Below, one piece after another: positions 38,422 to 47,351 of a stretch of 64,000 bases of DNA. Location: assembly GCF_900459405.1 (NCBI RefSeq), contig NZ_UHFN01000007.1, positions 1,178,001-1,242,000 of the forward strand. The letters are read 5' to 3'. The DNA comes from Streptococcus hyointestinalis. Its GTDB lineage: Bacteria > Bacillota > Bacilli > Lactobacillales > Streptococcaceae. Each line of letters begins with the position of its first letter. Within the stretch, counting starts at the first letter, position 1. The position numbers and the translations under genes are program-made. The notes beneath the pieces are model-generated. The model was given only the letters and a program-made list of their open reading frames with translations, searched no databases and was not told the origin of the DNA.

Positions 38422-38450
38422 ATTTTAGCCACTTTTGAAAGCGATGTCAA
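38422..38450 (-). promoter_or_regulatory. PTS operon promoter with a cre site in its spacer
   Basis: On the minus strand TTGACA (38445-38450) and TAAAAT (38422-38427) are separated by 17 bp. The plus-strand sequence TGAAAGCGATGTCA (38436-38449) is a full match to the CcpA cre consensus and overlaps the -35 and spacer, predicting carbon catabolite repression. A conventional sigma-A promoter is notable because the adjacent regulator is a LevR relative. Confidence 0.85.
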
Positions 38451-38664
38451 AACGGAGAATTAGCCCTTTTATACACTATTTGGGGATTGTCAGCTAATGT
38501 TTAGAATAAGACATAAAGAATTTACTTCACGAGACTATTTAATGTATACAATTATTTTGCGAGAAAGTATCTAGTGTATAGTTCGATTAATTCCTACAAC
38601 AGAGTGCTTAAAAATATTTCTTTTAGAAAAATATTTTCTAGTAAGAACAAAAATAATTTTGATA

Positions 38665-38673
38665 TGGTAAAAT
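38665..38673 (+). promoter_or_regulatory. extended -10 promoter giving a possibly leaderless mRNA
   Basis: TGGTAAAAT ends only 6 bp before the ATG at 38680. The start site would coincide with the start codon. No Shine-Dalgarno is present. Confidence 0.5.
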
Positions 38674-38679
38674 AAAAAT

Positions 38680-39093
38680 ATGAAATTGATACGTAAACTC
38701 CAAATTACTGAAGATGAATTTTATGATTATCTTGAGAATGATTTATTAGCACCCTATCAAGATATAAATCCTGATGTGGAATTTAAGAAAGGAGCTATAT
38801 ATACCAACAATCAGGAGGACCCGACAGCACAAGTTACATTGGAAATTCTTGATTATAAGCGATATTCTCATTATAAAGCTTTGGTAAAGTCCTACACAGA
38901 TAACCTAATCATTTCTTATCAGACACTTTCTTTGGATAATGGTAATATTGAAATTATATTTGAACAAAATATTCAATCATTCAAAAGAAAAAATAGATTT
39001 TTTTCTTTATTTAAAGAGACCATCTACCTTGGGCGTATGTCAGACTCTCTTCAAGATTTACAACAAAAAATTATACAAAAAAGAAACTCATAG
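38680..39093 (+). CDS. DUF3284 protein
   Basis: A 137-residue protein (MKLIRKLQITEDEFYDYLENDLL...) of the DUF3284 family, common next to cellobiose-type PTS operons in Firmicutes. No catalytic motif is visible and its function is not known. It is divergent from the operon. Confidence 0.8.
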   Translation: MKLIRKLQITEDEFYDYLENDLLAPYQDINPDVEFKKGAIYTNNQEDPTAQVTLEILDYKRYSHYKALVKSYTDNLIISYQTLSLDNGNIEIIFEQNIQSFKRKNRFFSLFKETIYLGRMSDSLQDLQQKIIQKRNS

Positions 39094-39098
39094 AACAT

Positions 39099-39112
39099 AA
39101 AACCGCAGAATT
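39099..39112. terminator. left half of a terminator split by IS3
   Basis: AAAACCGCAGAATT here is the exact complement of AATTCTGCGGTTTT at 40441-40454. Joined after removing one copy of the AAT target duplication, they form one hairpin that would have ended both DUF3284 and the convergent regulator gene. Confidence 0.8.
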
Positions 39113-39194
39113 GTACTGCCCCCCAAAAGTTGGACACTATATATTTAGCTGAAGTTAGACTTGTCAAGAAAAAATAGACACAAAATTAAGAGAA

Positions 39195-40016
39195 TTAGTG
39201 GTTCCTTCTTTCAAATTCTAGAGGTGATTGATACCCTAAAGCAGAGTGCAGACGTTTTGGGTTATAATAAGTCTCAATATATTTAAATATTTCAAGCTGA
39301 GCTTGTTCAATGGTGGTGAAATGAGCATCATTGATAAGCTCTCTTTTTAATGTTTTATAGAAGGATTCCATGAGTGCATTATCATATGGGTTCCCTTTTC
39401 GACTCATACTAGACTGGCATTTTTTCTGTCTAAGGAGCTCTTGAAAGCGTGACCCAGTATATTGAGAGCCTTGGTCGGTATGAACGATGAGCCCCTCTTT
39501 AGGACATTCCCTCTGATAGGCTTGTTTAAAAGCATCAGTTACTAACTGATCTCGCATGTGTCGTCCCATTGCCCAACCAACAATCTTTCTACTATAGATA
39601 TCTAGAAAGACAGATAAATAAAGTGTCCCCTCTTTTGTCGGAATATAGGTCAAATCACCTAGCCATAGTTTATTTTTACTGCTTGCTTGAAAACATTAAT
39701 TTACAAGATTGGGACGTGTTAGTGGAGAACGGCGACGATTATAGTATTTATATTTGTAGCGACTTCCTTTAGCGTAGAGACCGAGCTGATGAAGAAGTCT
39801 ACCGACTCGTTTAGGATTAACCCTTATCCCTCGCCGATAAAGTTCCTGAGTGATTCGCACACTCCCGTAGCGTTCCTTATGTTCATAGAAAATAGTTTTG
39901 ATGACTTCTTTTAAAGCTTCATTTTCAATCTGTCTTGGAGAAGGACACCTTTTTAGATAAGCATAGAAGCCCGAATGAGATACTTGTAGCGTTTGACAAG
40001 CATGACGAATATTCAT
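39195..40016 (-). pseudogene. IS3 transposase OrfB with a nonsense codon
   Basis: The HTH_21 region and rve integrase core are present (LVHTDQGSQYT, NPYDNALMESFYKTLK with the catalytic Glu). An in-frame TAA at about 39696-39698 after RPNLVN replaces what is normally Gln, just before SSKNKLWLGDLTYIPT. The frame is otherwise uninterrupted, so a single base change inactivated the transposase. Confidence 0.88.
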
Positions 40017-40048
40017 TTTTCCCTGGTTTTCCTTTAAGAATTGAAATT

Positions 40049-40342
40049 TTATTTTAGGCTTCGCTTCAAGAATACCCGGTACTTTTTTAAAAGTTCAAGT
40101 TCCTCCTTTAGCCATTTATTTTCTTTTTCTAATTTCTTAATCTCAAATTGAGCATGACGAAGTGCACTCCCATGACCTGGAAATGCACTCTCGCCATATT
40201 TTTCGTATTCTTGAACCCAACGATATAAGCTGTTAGGATGAACACCTAGAGTTGAACTAACCGTTTTTACAGGCTGTTCCTCCTCAAGAATCAGTTTAAC
40301 AGCAGCTAGTTTAAAGGCTTTATCGAATGTTTTTCTTGGCAT
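40049..40342 (-). CDS. IS3 transposase OrfA
   Basis: HTH_8-type transposase subunit starting MPRKTFDKAFKLAAVKLI, with a C-terminal leucine-zipper-like coiled coil (KKLEKENKWLKEELELL). It overlaps the expected frameshift zone before OrfB, as normal for IS3 elements. Confidence 0.9.
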   Translation of the reverse strand: MPRKTFDKAFKLAAVKLILEEEQPVKTVSSTLGVHPNSLYRWVQEYEKYGESAFPGHGSALRHAQFEIKKLEKENKWLKEELELLKKYRVFLKRSLK

Positions 40343-40440
40343 AATCGTTTCCTCGTTTTCACTTAACTTTGTGTCTACTTTATTATACCAAGTCCACCCC
40401 ATTTGTTAGATTTTTTGTCTAACTTTTGGGATGCAGTTCA

Positions 40441-40454
40441 AATTCTGCGGTTTT
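40441..40454. terminator. right half of the terminator split by IS3
   Basis: See 39099-39112. It lies 20 bp beyond the end of the regulator gene and still has its T run. Confidence 0.8.
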
Positions 40455-41038
40455 ATTACAATTATATGTGCTCACTAAATTTTTTTTAAAATCATAAGAA
40501 TAGTAACTAATTCGTTATCATCAATAAGAATATTAAAATTTTTTTCAAGAGGTTTAAGTAGTTGCTGTAGAATCTTTACATCTTCTGAAAAGGTATCTAA
40601 TAGTGAAAGATCTTGATTAGTGCTAGACTGTTCTCCTGATAATTTTCTTTCAATCATAGCAGCTAAATGCATGAAAATACCTGTAGTTTGTTCTTCACCT
40701 AAATCAAAGTATACATCCAGTTTATCGATGACATTTGGCAAATAATCTTTAAGTTTAGAAATTGGTGTAAATTTCAATTCATCTTTTAAAAAGGTATAGA
40801 TACTGTCAAAATTTATATCACTTGAATAAATAGGAGTAAATGTTAACAATTGATCCAAATTTTCTTTTGAAACCTCAAAAACAGATTTAATAGAAATAAA
40901 AGGGATACCAAAAATTTTAGGGTCGTAAGTTCCTACAAAAGTGTGAATCTCATACAATTTCTTAAGATAAATGACCTCTCTAACTAACTCGTCTTTATTT
41001 GAAATAGATAGAGCGGCAATCTTGTAATTTAATTTTGA

Positions 41039-42201
41039 CCCCACTTGTCAAGTCAAGTGCAACAAGTTCATTGATAACTAGAGTTCCAGAGGTTAAGCTG
41101 TTTGGGCTAGCCCAAACAAAATATTTGCGGTTTTATACTTGTGAAGTCGTCTAGGTCTGTCATTGATAGCAGAGACGTAGTGATTGAGTTCTTCTGTCGT
41201 TAGTGAGTTAAGAGAGACACCTTTTGGGAGAAACTATCTCAAGAGACCATTGAAATTTTCATTTGTTCCTCTTTCATGAGAAGCATAAGGATGGGCAAAA
41301 TAGACTTCCACACCTTTTAAGTCTGACAAGCTACTGAACTCTGAGCCATTGTCCGATGTGATGGAGCGAATAGGGTACTGCGATAGTAAGCTCTTAACAG
41401 CCCTATTGATGGTTTCTGCTTGTTTATTAGCCAGTTTTACAGCGATGGCAAATCGTGTTTGACGCTCTACTAGAGTCATGACAACAGCTTCCCCTTTGGT
41501 CTTCTTGCCAAGAACCAAATCAATCTCCCAATGTCCAAATTCAGAGCGATTAGTAATAGTTTCTGGACGTTCTTCAATGGATTTTCCTAAGATTTTCTTC
41601 GTGGCCTTAGGCGTTACTTTAGACCGTTTTCGGATGCACACCATCTTAGGTAAATCAATCGGTTTAACCCTCAACAGTCCGTCTTTGATGTACCGATACA
41701 CTGTCTTGGTGGAAGGGATAACTTCCAGTGGATGTTTTCTCGGTAAGTTTGAACAAAGCTATCAACACTGTGACAACGAGGTTTCGTTTTCAGGGCTTTC
41801 TCAAGTTCCTTGAAGAAGGTCTGGGAGCAGTACGATAGTTTATGATAAGCACTTTTTCGACGATTGGTTTCATAAACACGTTGACCACTATCTGGAAAGT
41901 AAACCGTTGAGTAGATTCGTTTCCCGTTCTTATCTTGAACCTGAGAAACACTTCCTCGTTTGATTTCACGACTGATGGTTGAGCGATGACGCCCAAGCAG
42001 ACGAGCAATCTCAGAGGGGTTCTTACCCATCCTGAGATAGGCGCTGATTTCTCCGCGTTCAGAGGCTGAAAGGTGTGAGTATAACGATTTTTTGGTAGAA
42101 TGATTAGTGGACATGTTCATCTGCTTTCTATACTGAGTTGGGGAATTCTAGTATATCAGACGAGCATGTCTTTTTTGTTGCACTTCATTTTACAACACGG
42201 G
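41039..42201 (-). mobile_element. IS30-family insertion sequence in the LevR-like gene
   Basis: Imperfect inverted ends (CCC...CAAGTGCAACAA at 41039-41064, and CCC...GAAGTGCAACAA read from 42201) surround a defective transposase. A 13-bp direct repeat AATTTAATTTTGA flanks it (41026-41038 and 42202-42214), longer than the 2-3 bp usual in the family. Confidence 0.82.
41093..42114 (-). pseudogene. IS30-family transposase, defective
   Basis: N-terminal HTH (LSASERGEISAYLRMGKNPSEIARLLGRHRSTISREI split here for length) and the DDE core (HWEIDLVLGKK, ITSDNGSEFS, HPYASHERGTNENFNGLLR) are present. A one-base frameshift near 41720 separates the halves (VIPSTKTVYRYI in the restored frame), and an in-frame TAG follows NGLLR, replacing a Gln before FLPKG. 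The remaining C-terminus (INDRPRRLHKYKTANILFG) is intact. Confidence 0.85.
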
Positions 42202-44289
42202 AATTTAATTTTGAATATTGTTCTATATAATTTTTCAATTGAACGGCTCCACCTTCCCCTGTGTGACAGAGGGTGATGATTAATTTCCTCCTGTTTCTAA
42301 AAGGATTATAGCGCCTTAAATCGCTAGTGATTTCATGATAAACTTCATCAATATCATCAGTATTTGCTGATTTTCTAGCTGCCTCAATTCCTATCATAGT
42401 TAAAGGAAGTTCTAACATTCTAATATTAATATCATTGGTTTTAATGATGTTTTCAAGGATTGTTCGGATAGAGCCCATATCATAAATAACTAAAACTCCT
42501 GCACCTCTATCAATCTTTTTAAGAATTGAGGTAATTTCTTTTGTTGCTTGATCAAATTCTTTATTCAAGTCATAATCGTAAGCATAAGCATTATTTTGTT
42601 TGCTAATTGTATTTGTTACATCCCTCAGAGAGCTAGCTGTTCCTCTTCCATGAAAAGCATAAAGTACAACTGGATTTGTTTTGGAAATTTCTTTAGTAGT
42701 GTTTATACCTCCAATCAAAAACATGGCCAAAATTGCATTTTCTTCAATAGATAAGTCAACACTAAATCTATCATGGATTAAACGACACAACTCTCCTGCA
42801 GCTATATATTCATCAGGATATTCTTTAACTATTTTTGTTAATTGTTCTTTTTTTACATGATGTTTTATTGAATTTAAAAAAAAGAATAGAATTTAGATGA
42901 AGACAAACACTATAAAAAACATTGGTATTAAATAATTCCTTTTTTTCCTTATAGAAGCTGACTAAAAACTGCTCTACCAATTCAACTAAGTCCTCATTGA
43001 TAATTTTAGTCAGTTGATTTTTACTTCCATCTTTTGAAATCGCATGAGTACTCAATTGAGAATCATTAATTTTTCCTATTGTATGTTCTGTTAAAGTCTG
43101 AAGGTTATCAAAATTTATCCCTTGATTGATAAGTGAGTCATATTGTTTTTCTAATTGAATATCAATCTCCTGATTCGATTTATCGAAGTGATCCATATAG
43201 CCTTCATATCGATCATAAATAAAGTACTCTTTATCATTGAGAAGAAAATAAATCTCTGGATTAGTATCAACTATACGTAAGGCTAGTTTTTTTGAAGGTA
43301 AATTTAAATCGTTTTCTACAAGAATTAATTGTTCGTCCTCGCTATTGATATTTCTAGCGTAGGTATTAGCAAGAGCAGTTTTTATAATTTGATGGAGTTC
43401 TCTAATATTGAAGTCTAACTGTATTGACAGCAGTATTTTCATGATATTTGATGAGACGTGAATATCTTTTTTTGCATAAGAGGCTTCTTGAGCAAAAAAA
43501 GTGTTGATCAATTGGAATCGCTCCAATAGTGGGCGCTCCTCTAAATTGGGTAAACTAATGATAAGGGGGATTTTGAAACTAAATTCTTTGATAAACTGAT
43601 TAGAAATCCCTAGAACTAAGATATAATCAATTAAATCTCCTTCTTCAATTATCCTAAAAAGTTGACTTTTGGATTGTGCATTCAAGAATTGAATATTATC
43701 AATAAATAAGAAACTAAATGTCTCTTCTATGAAATCTCCTTGTCGTGAAATTAAATCCAATACCTGATTAAATCTTCCACTAAAAAAAGCACAATTATTT
43801 TTTTAAAACCTTGTTTGCCAGCTAAAATCTTATTTTTCTCTGCGAACTGATACATACTGTAAACAAATCTAGATCGCCCCGCACCTGGACTAGAAGAGAT
43901 GACAGAAACAAAACCATTTTGAGGATATAAGATAGCTGCTTGTGCAAGCTGGATAGCGTGGCGTAAACTTCCTTTATCACCAATTAAGTGTGGGAAAGGA
44001 GATAATTCTTGTCGTCCACTAATCGATTCTTTAACTTTATAAAGTACTGGACGAGTCGGACTTTTTTCAAGTTTATCTTCTCGAACCAACTCATTGAGAA
44101 TACTACTGACATTACTTCGTTGTAAACTTAAAGCATTTGAGATAAACTGAGTATCGAGTCCTTTTGAATTACTATTATTTACAAGTGTGTTTTTCATAAT
44201 GAAGTCATAAATAATATCTTTTTGTTTATTCATATTTTCCTCTATATAATATAAATTTAATCAAAAAAATTTCGTCCCCAATCGCACTC

Positions 44290-45042
44290 TTAAGTTCCTT
44301 TTAGTCGAGATTTCTCTTGATGTAATATTGCATTTTCCACCTTACTCCATTTCCCAAAGAGACATTCTTGTAAGACTGCTGCAGCTGAACCTTCGTCTGT
44401 TTCAGAATCGTAGACACAGCTCCTATCCCTTTGGTAAATTTGAATCTGCTCAAAGCACTTCTCGTTTTCCAACGCTCTGACATTCTCAACCAAATGATTA
44501 ACAATGTAATCATGATGTTCCTTAGGCGTTGCTCTAGCTTGATTTGGATCTTTAGCATAGAGTTCCTCATAACGTATCAAAGTGCTGAGATAAGATAACT
44601 CTGGCTTTGTCGCAATGAGTGCTAATGATACCTGATAGCCTCTTGATTTCAACAATTGAGCCGTTTGCCGTGGGACATCTGTTGTTCTTAACGTTCCTTC
44701 AATAAGTAAGTGGTATCCTAACTGACTTAATGCATCAACTAGTGCTTCCACCATTTTTCCAGCAAATCTTTTTGTATGGTCGACACTATCCTTACCGTAT
44801 TTTTCTTGCAATTCTAGGTAATGAGGGTGCTGGGAGCGATAGCTATCGCCATCAATAATTATGATATTCCCTTGATATTCCTTTTGTTTAATGCGATGAA
44901 TCGTTGTTTTTCCAGCACCGCTTTGACCACCAAGTAAGATGGCTTTGGGGTGTTCTGAAACAGTTTTGCCACGAGTCAAGGTACGAATATTTCTCTTTAA
45001 AGCCTGTTGAAAGTTAGAATTACTAAAGTCTTCAAGTTTCAT
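44290..45042 (-). CDS. pezT: PezT, zeta-family UDP-GlcNAc kinase toxin
   Basis: Walker A GGQSGAGKTTIH (about residue 35), the Asp of IDGDSYR, and the LIEGTLRTTDVP and RYEELYAKDP regions define a zeta toxin. PezT phosphorylates UDP-N-acetylglucosamine and so blocks peptidoglycan synthesis. Its ATG overlaps the pezA stop (TAATG). Length (250 residues) and motifs are intact. Confidence 0.95.
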   Translation of the reverse strand: MKLEDFSNSNFQQALKRNIRTLTRGKTVSEHPKAILLGGQSGAGKTTIHRIKQKEYQGNIIIIDGDSYRSQHPHYLELQEKYGKDSVDHTKRFAGKMVEALVDALSQLGYHLLIEGTLRTTDVPRQTAQLLKSRGYQVSLALIATKPELSYLSTLIRYEELYAKDPNQARATPKEHHDYIVNHLVENVRALENEKCFEQIQIYQRDRSCVYDSETDEGSAAAVLQECLFGKWSKVENAILHQEKSRLKGT

Positions 45043-45518
45043 TAGGCTACCACCTGATGGCGAGTCATCACCAACATGCGCTCAATACCATCTAAATAGC
45101 CATCATAGCGCTCCAATTCCTCAAAAGTGTCTGCAAGATAAATCTGAGTAGTGATGATATCTGCTAAGTCGTCACTCATCAAAATCCAAGGATTTGTCTC
45201 ATCGTCAAAAGCGATGCCATGTTTATCCTGGTAGCGATAAAGTTCCGCTAGGATAGCAGCCCCACGTTCTTTAAGCACTTCCATTTTGAGTGTTAGTTGG
45301 TAATCTTCTACAGGTGTTAACATTTTATCTTCTCCCACGATATCAACATATGACACGTTAAACTTTTGACAAATACGATCAATCAGCTCTGTCGAAACTG
45401 AGCTTGTTCCATTTTCGTAACGGCTCAAGCTATTGCGTGAAATACCTACAATTCTAGCAAATTCTGGTTGTGTTAAATCATGTGTTTTTCGTAAAGATTT
45501 TATGTTATCTCCAATCAT
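45042..45518 (-). CDS. pezA: PezA antitoxin/repressor
   Basis: An N-terminal XRE helix-turn-helix (NIKSLRKTHDLTQPEFARI) and a C-terminal helical PezT-binding domain. PezA sequesters PezT and represses the operon. Intact, 158 residues. This pair commonly rides on streptococcal integrative elements. Confidence 0.95.
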   Translation of the reverse strand: MIGDNIKSLRKTHDLTQPEFARIVGISRNSLSRYENGTSSVSTELIDRICQKFNVSYVDIVGEDKMLTPVEDYQLTLKMEVLKERGAAILAELYRYQDKHGIAFDDETNPWILMSDDLADIITTQIYLADTFEELERYDGYLDGIERMLVMTRHQVVA

Positions 45519-45541
45519 AGGATACCCCTCCTTTTTCTTTT

Positions 45542-45583
45542 ATTATACCATAAAAAGCAAAAAACGCACCAAATTTGGTACGT
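45542..45583 (-). promoter_or_regulatory. pezAT promoter and palindromic operator
   Basis: A -10 TATAAT (45542-45547) follows a palindrome ACG.ACCAAATTTGGT.CGT (45564-45583) that overlaps the probable -35 (TTGGTG, 19 bp away). This is where PezA should bind. Binding is inferred. Confidence 0.65.
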
Positions 45584-45666
45584 TTAAGCAGTTGTTTTCT
45601 AGCAAAAGAGGATAAAGGTATATAAGCAATTGGGCTGTGCAGTGAACGATACTGAGTAGTTTTGTC

Positions 45667-46557
45667 TCAATCAAGAATAGACAAATAGTCATCTAATCGT
45701 TCATTCACATATTTGGCAAATAAGTTTACCATTGGAGCCAGCTGACCTTTGGAATGAAAGTCATCAAATGCTTTATAGTAAGACAAGCGATCTGTGAACT
45801 TAATATCTATCGGTGGATAACCAGCTTTCATTAGTTCTAAATTCACTAATAATCGCCCTGTTCTTCCATTGCCATCAATGAATGGGTGAATGCTCTCAAA
45901 TTCAATATGGAACTTTGCTAGTTTGGTAATGATATCCTCTGTATTCTCGTGATACTCTATGAGTAGTTGCTCCATTTTAGGTCTAATCATGTAGGGCTGA
46001 GCTGGTTCATTAGAAGCGCCCATGATACGAACAGGAACATTTCGATAGACACCTCTATCATCCTTTTTGTCAGATAATACGAGGTAATGAATATCCTTTA
46101 TTATTTTTTCCGTCAAAGGCAGATTTTCAGAGACTAGGGTTTGTACATATTGGAAGGCTTCCTTGTGACCAATGGCTTCTAAATGGTCTTTTAGAGGTTT
46201 CTGATCAATGGTTAACCCTCTCAACACCATATCAGTCTCCCTTAAAGTCAGGGTATTGCCTTCAATGGCGTTCGAATTATAGGTGAACTCTACTAAAAAC
46301 TGCTCGTTAAGACGTTCAATCTCACCTTCAGTCATTGGTCTTCTTTTAGATAGCTCGTTTTTCTTTTCCTCTATAGTTTTTAATAGGTTAGAACCTTTTT
46401 TTAATCTTCCATCAGCTGGTTTCTTTGCACCAGCAGGTATTTTCCAAAGCTTACCATTATGAAACGCCCCCTCAATTTTGCCCTGAGAGCAGAGAGTGCG
46501 AATGCGCCTTTCAGATATTCCCCATTTAATAGCGACTTCTTTTACGGTCATAAACAT
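45667..46557 (-). CDS. Fic-family protein with an N-terminal DNA-binding domain
   Basis: The Fic motif HPFIDGNGRTGRLL (about residue 215) is complete, so AMP or related transfer to a protein target is expected. The inhibitory motif TYNSNAIEGNTL (class II, N-terminal) precedes it. The first 50 residues are a MerR/excisionase-type helix-turn-helix (VKEVAIKWGISERRIRTL), so the protein can probably bind DNA. Three direct repeats upstream may be its operator. The target of modification is unknown. Confidence 0.9.
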   Translation of the reverse strand: MFMTVKEVAIKWGISERRIRTLCSQGKIEGAFHNGKLWKIPAGAKKPADGRLKKGSNLLKTIEEKKNELSKRRPMTEGEIERLNEQFLVEFTYNSNAIEGNTLTLRETDMVLRGLTIDQKPLKDHLEAIGHKEAFQYVQTLVSENLPLTEKIIKDIHYLVLSDKKDDRGVYRNVPVRIMGASNEPAQPYMIRPKMEQLLIEYHENTEDIITKLAKFHIEFESIHPFIDGNGRTGRLLVNLELMKAGYPPIDIKFTDRLSYYKAFDDFHSKGQLAPMVNLFAKYVNERLDDYLSILD

Positions 46558-46583
46558 TATAGTCTACCTCTTTTCCACTTAGC

Positions 46584-46643
46584 ATTATATCATTTGCGGA
46601 ACGATACGTCTATTTGCGGAATGACATAACTTGATTTGCGGAA
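46584..46643 (-). promoter_or_regulatory. fic promoter with three direct repeats
   Basis: ATTTGCGGAA occurs at 46592-46601, 46612-46621 and 46634-46643, spaced 20 and 22 bp, all on one face of the helix. The proximal copy abuts the -10 TATAAT (46584-46589 on the minus strand). The repeats are likely a binding array for the Fic protein's helix-turn-helix or, less likely, replication iterons for the nearby RepA-like gene. Confidence 0.7.
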
Positions 46644-46724
46644 CAATAGAACTGTTTGTTGGTTATTGAAAATTGTTATCTGTAGATGTCTAGGAACAAC
46701 CAAACAAATTTCAACCCTTTACCT

Positions 46725-46961
46725 TTAGTACCGTCTAAATAACTCTGCATAGTCAACGTCTAGAACCGCAACCATTCTGTCCACCCAACGTTCTTGCGGT
46801 AGAAAGTTCTCTTTCTTGTAATGATACAGTTTGCGATACAAGCGCCAAAATTCGCTTGGGTAATGAAATTCTCCTGCAAACATTTGTCTGACGAGTTCCG
46901 CAAAGGTCATCTCTCGCTCGGCTAATAACAGTGTGACATTATCCCAAAATAAACTGCCCAT
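46725..46961 (-). CDS. small protein of an integrative-element block
   Basis: A 78-residue protein (MGSLFWDNVTLLLAEREMTFAEL...) that reads like a divergent XRE domain in its first half. It lies 10 bp after the Spx-like gene, in the order usually seen with RepA-like genes of Tn5252-type elements. No function is known. Confidence 0.6.
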   Translation of the reverse strand: MGSLFWDNVTLLLAEREMTFAELVRQMFAGEFHYPSEFWRLYRKLYHYKKENFLPQERWVDRMVAVLDVDYAELFRRY

Positions 46962-46970
46962 GATAGCCTC

Positions 46971-47345
46971 CTATTCTTTGCTTAATAGCTCTTGATAGTG
47001 TCTCCTTTTTTCGTCTCTTGGCAGAAATATACGCAGGTCTTCTAGTGTCACACCCGCATAGACCATACCATTTGCAATGACAATAGGCAAGCGTAGATAA
47101 CGACTGGGACGCACTAAGATTAAATCAAGTAATTGATTGAAATGAAAACTTCTGGAGCGCTTATATTTCAGTAGTGCTGGTGATAGTATCTCAAAGCAGT
47201 CTGGAGTTTGTGCTAACAACGCCATTAACTGCCTTCTGCCCATCTTGTCTGCGAGACGTTTGTGATACTTAATCTGATGTGCACACAAAAATTGCTCATA
47301 CTTATCCCGTTCTTTTGAGCTATTGCCAAAATAAATCGTTAACAT
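46971..47345 (-). CDS. Spx/ArsC-like protein without the redox Cys pair
   Basis: A thioredoxin-like start (LTIYFGNSSKERDKYEQFL) and later SRYLRLPIVIANGMVYAG mark the ArsC/Spx fold. The N-terminal Cys-x-x-Cys is replaced by Asn-Ser-Ser-Lys, so redox sensing through that pair is lost. Proteins of this kind accompany RepA-like genes on streptococcal integrative elements. An in-frame GTG at 47351 is an alternative start. Confidence 0.7.
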   Translation of the reverse strand: MLTIYFGNSSKERDKYEQFLCAHQIKYHKRLADKMGRRQLMALLAQTPDCFEILSPALLKYKRSRSFHFNQLLDLILVRPSRYLRLPIVIANGMVYAGVTLEDLRIFLPRDEKRRHYQELLSKE

Positions 47346-47351
47346 AGTCAC

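Larger units (their letters stand above)
39112..40440 (-). mobile_element. IS3-family (IS150 group-like) insertion sequence
   Basis: Terminal inverted repeats TGTACTGCCCCCCAAAAGTT (39112 on) and TGAACTGCATCCCAAAAGTT (from 40440 on the minus strand) match at 16 of 20 positions. A 3-bp duplication AAT (39109-39111 and 40441-40443) flanks it. OrfA and OrfB are on the minus strand. The insertion lies in the loop of a terminator hairpin, so it cost the host no gene. Confidence 0.9.
40475..44233 (-). pseudogene. LevR-like PTS regulator, broken by two frameshifts and IS30
   Basis: The pieces, in order on the minus strand, are an N-terminal helix-turn-helix and AAA+ start (44233-43751), the rest of the AAA+ domain and a PRD (43760-42825), EIIA-Man-like and EIIB-like domains (42790 to 42202), and a C-terminal PRD (41044-40475). 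Frameshifts lie at T-rich runs near 43790 and 42870; repairing each gives continuous LevR-like sequence (FFSGRFNQVLDLISR; HVKKEQLTKIVKEYP). IS30 is inserted in the fourth piece. The Walker A is degenerate (SSPGAGRSRF, Lys to Arg) and I see no GAFTGA loop, so the ancestor had probably lost dependence on sigma-54, which streptococci lack. It should have controlled the adjacent PTS operon. Confidence 0.85.

Noticed and set aside
46592..46643. CRISPR array or replication iterons
   Set aside because: Only three 10-bp repeats with short spacers next to a promoter; too few for CRISPR, and operator use is more likely than iterons.
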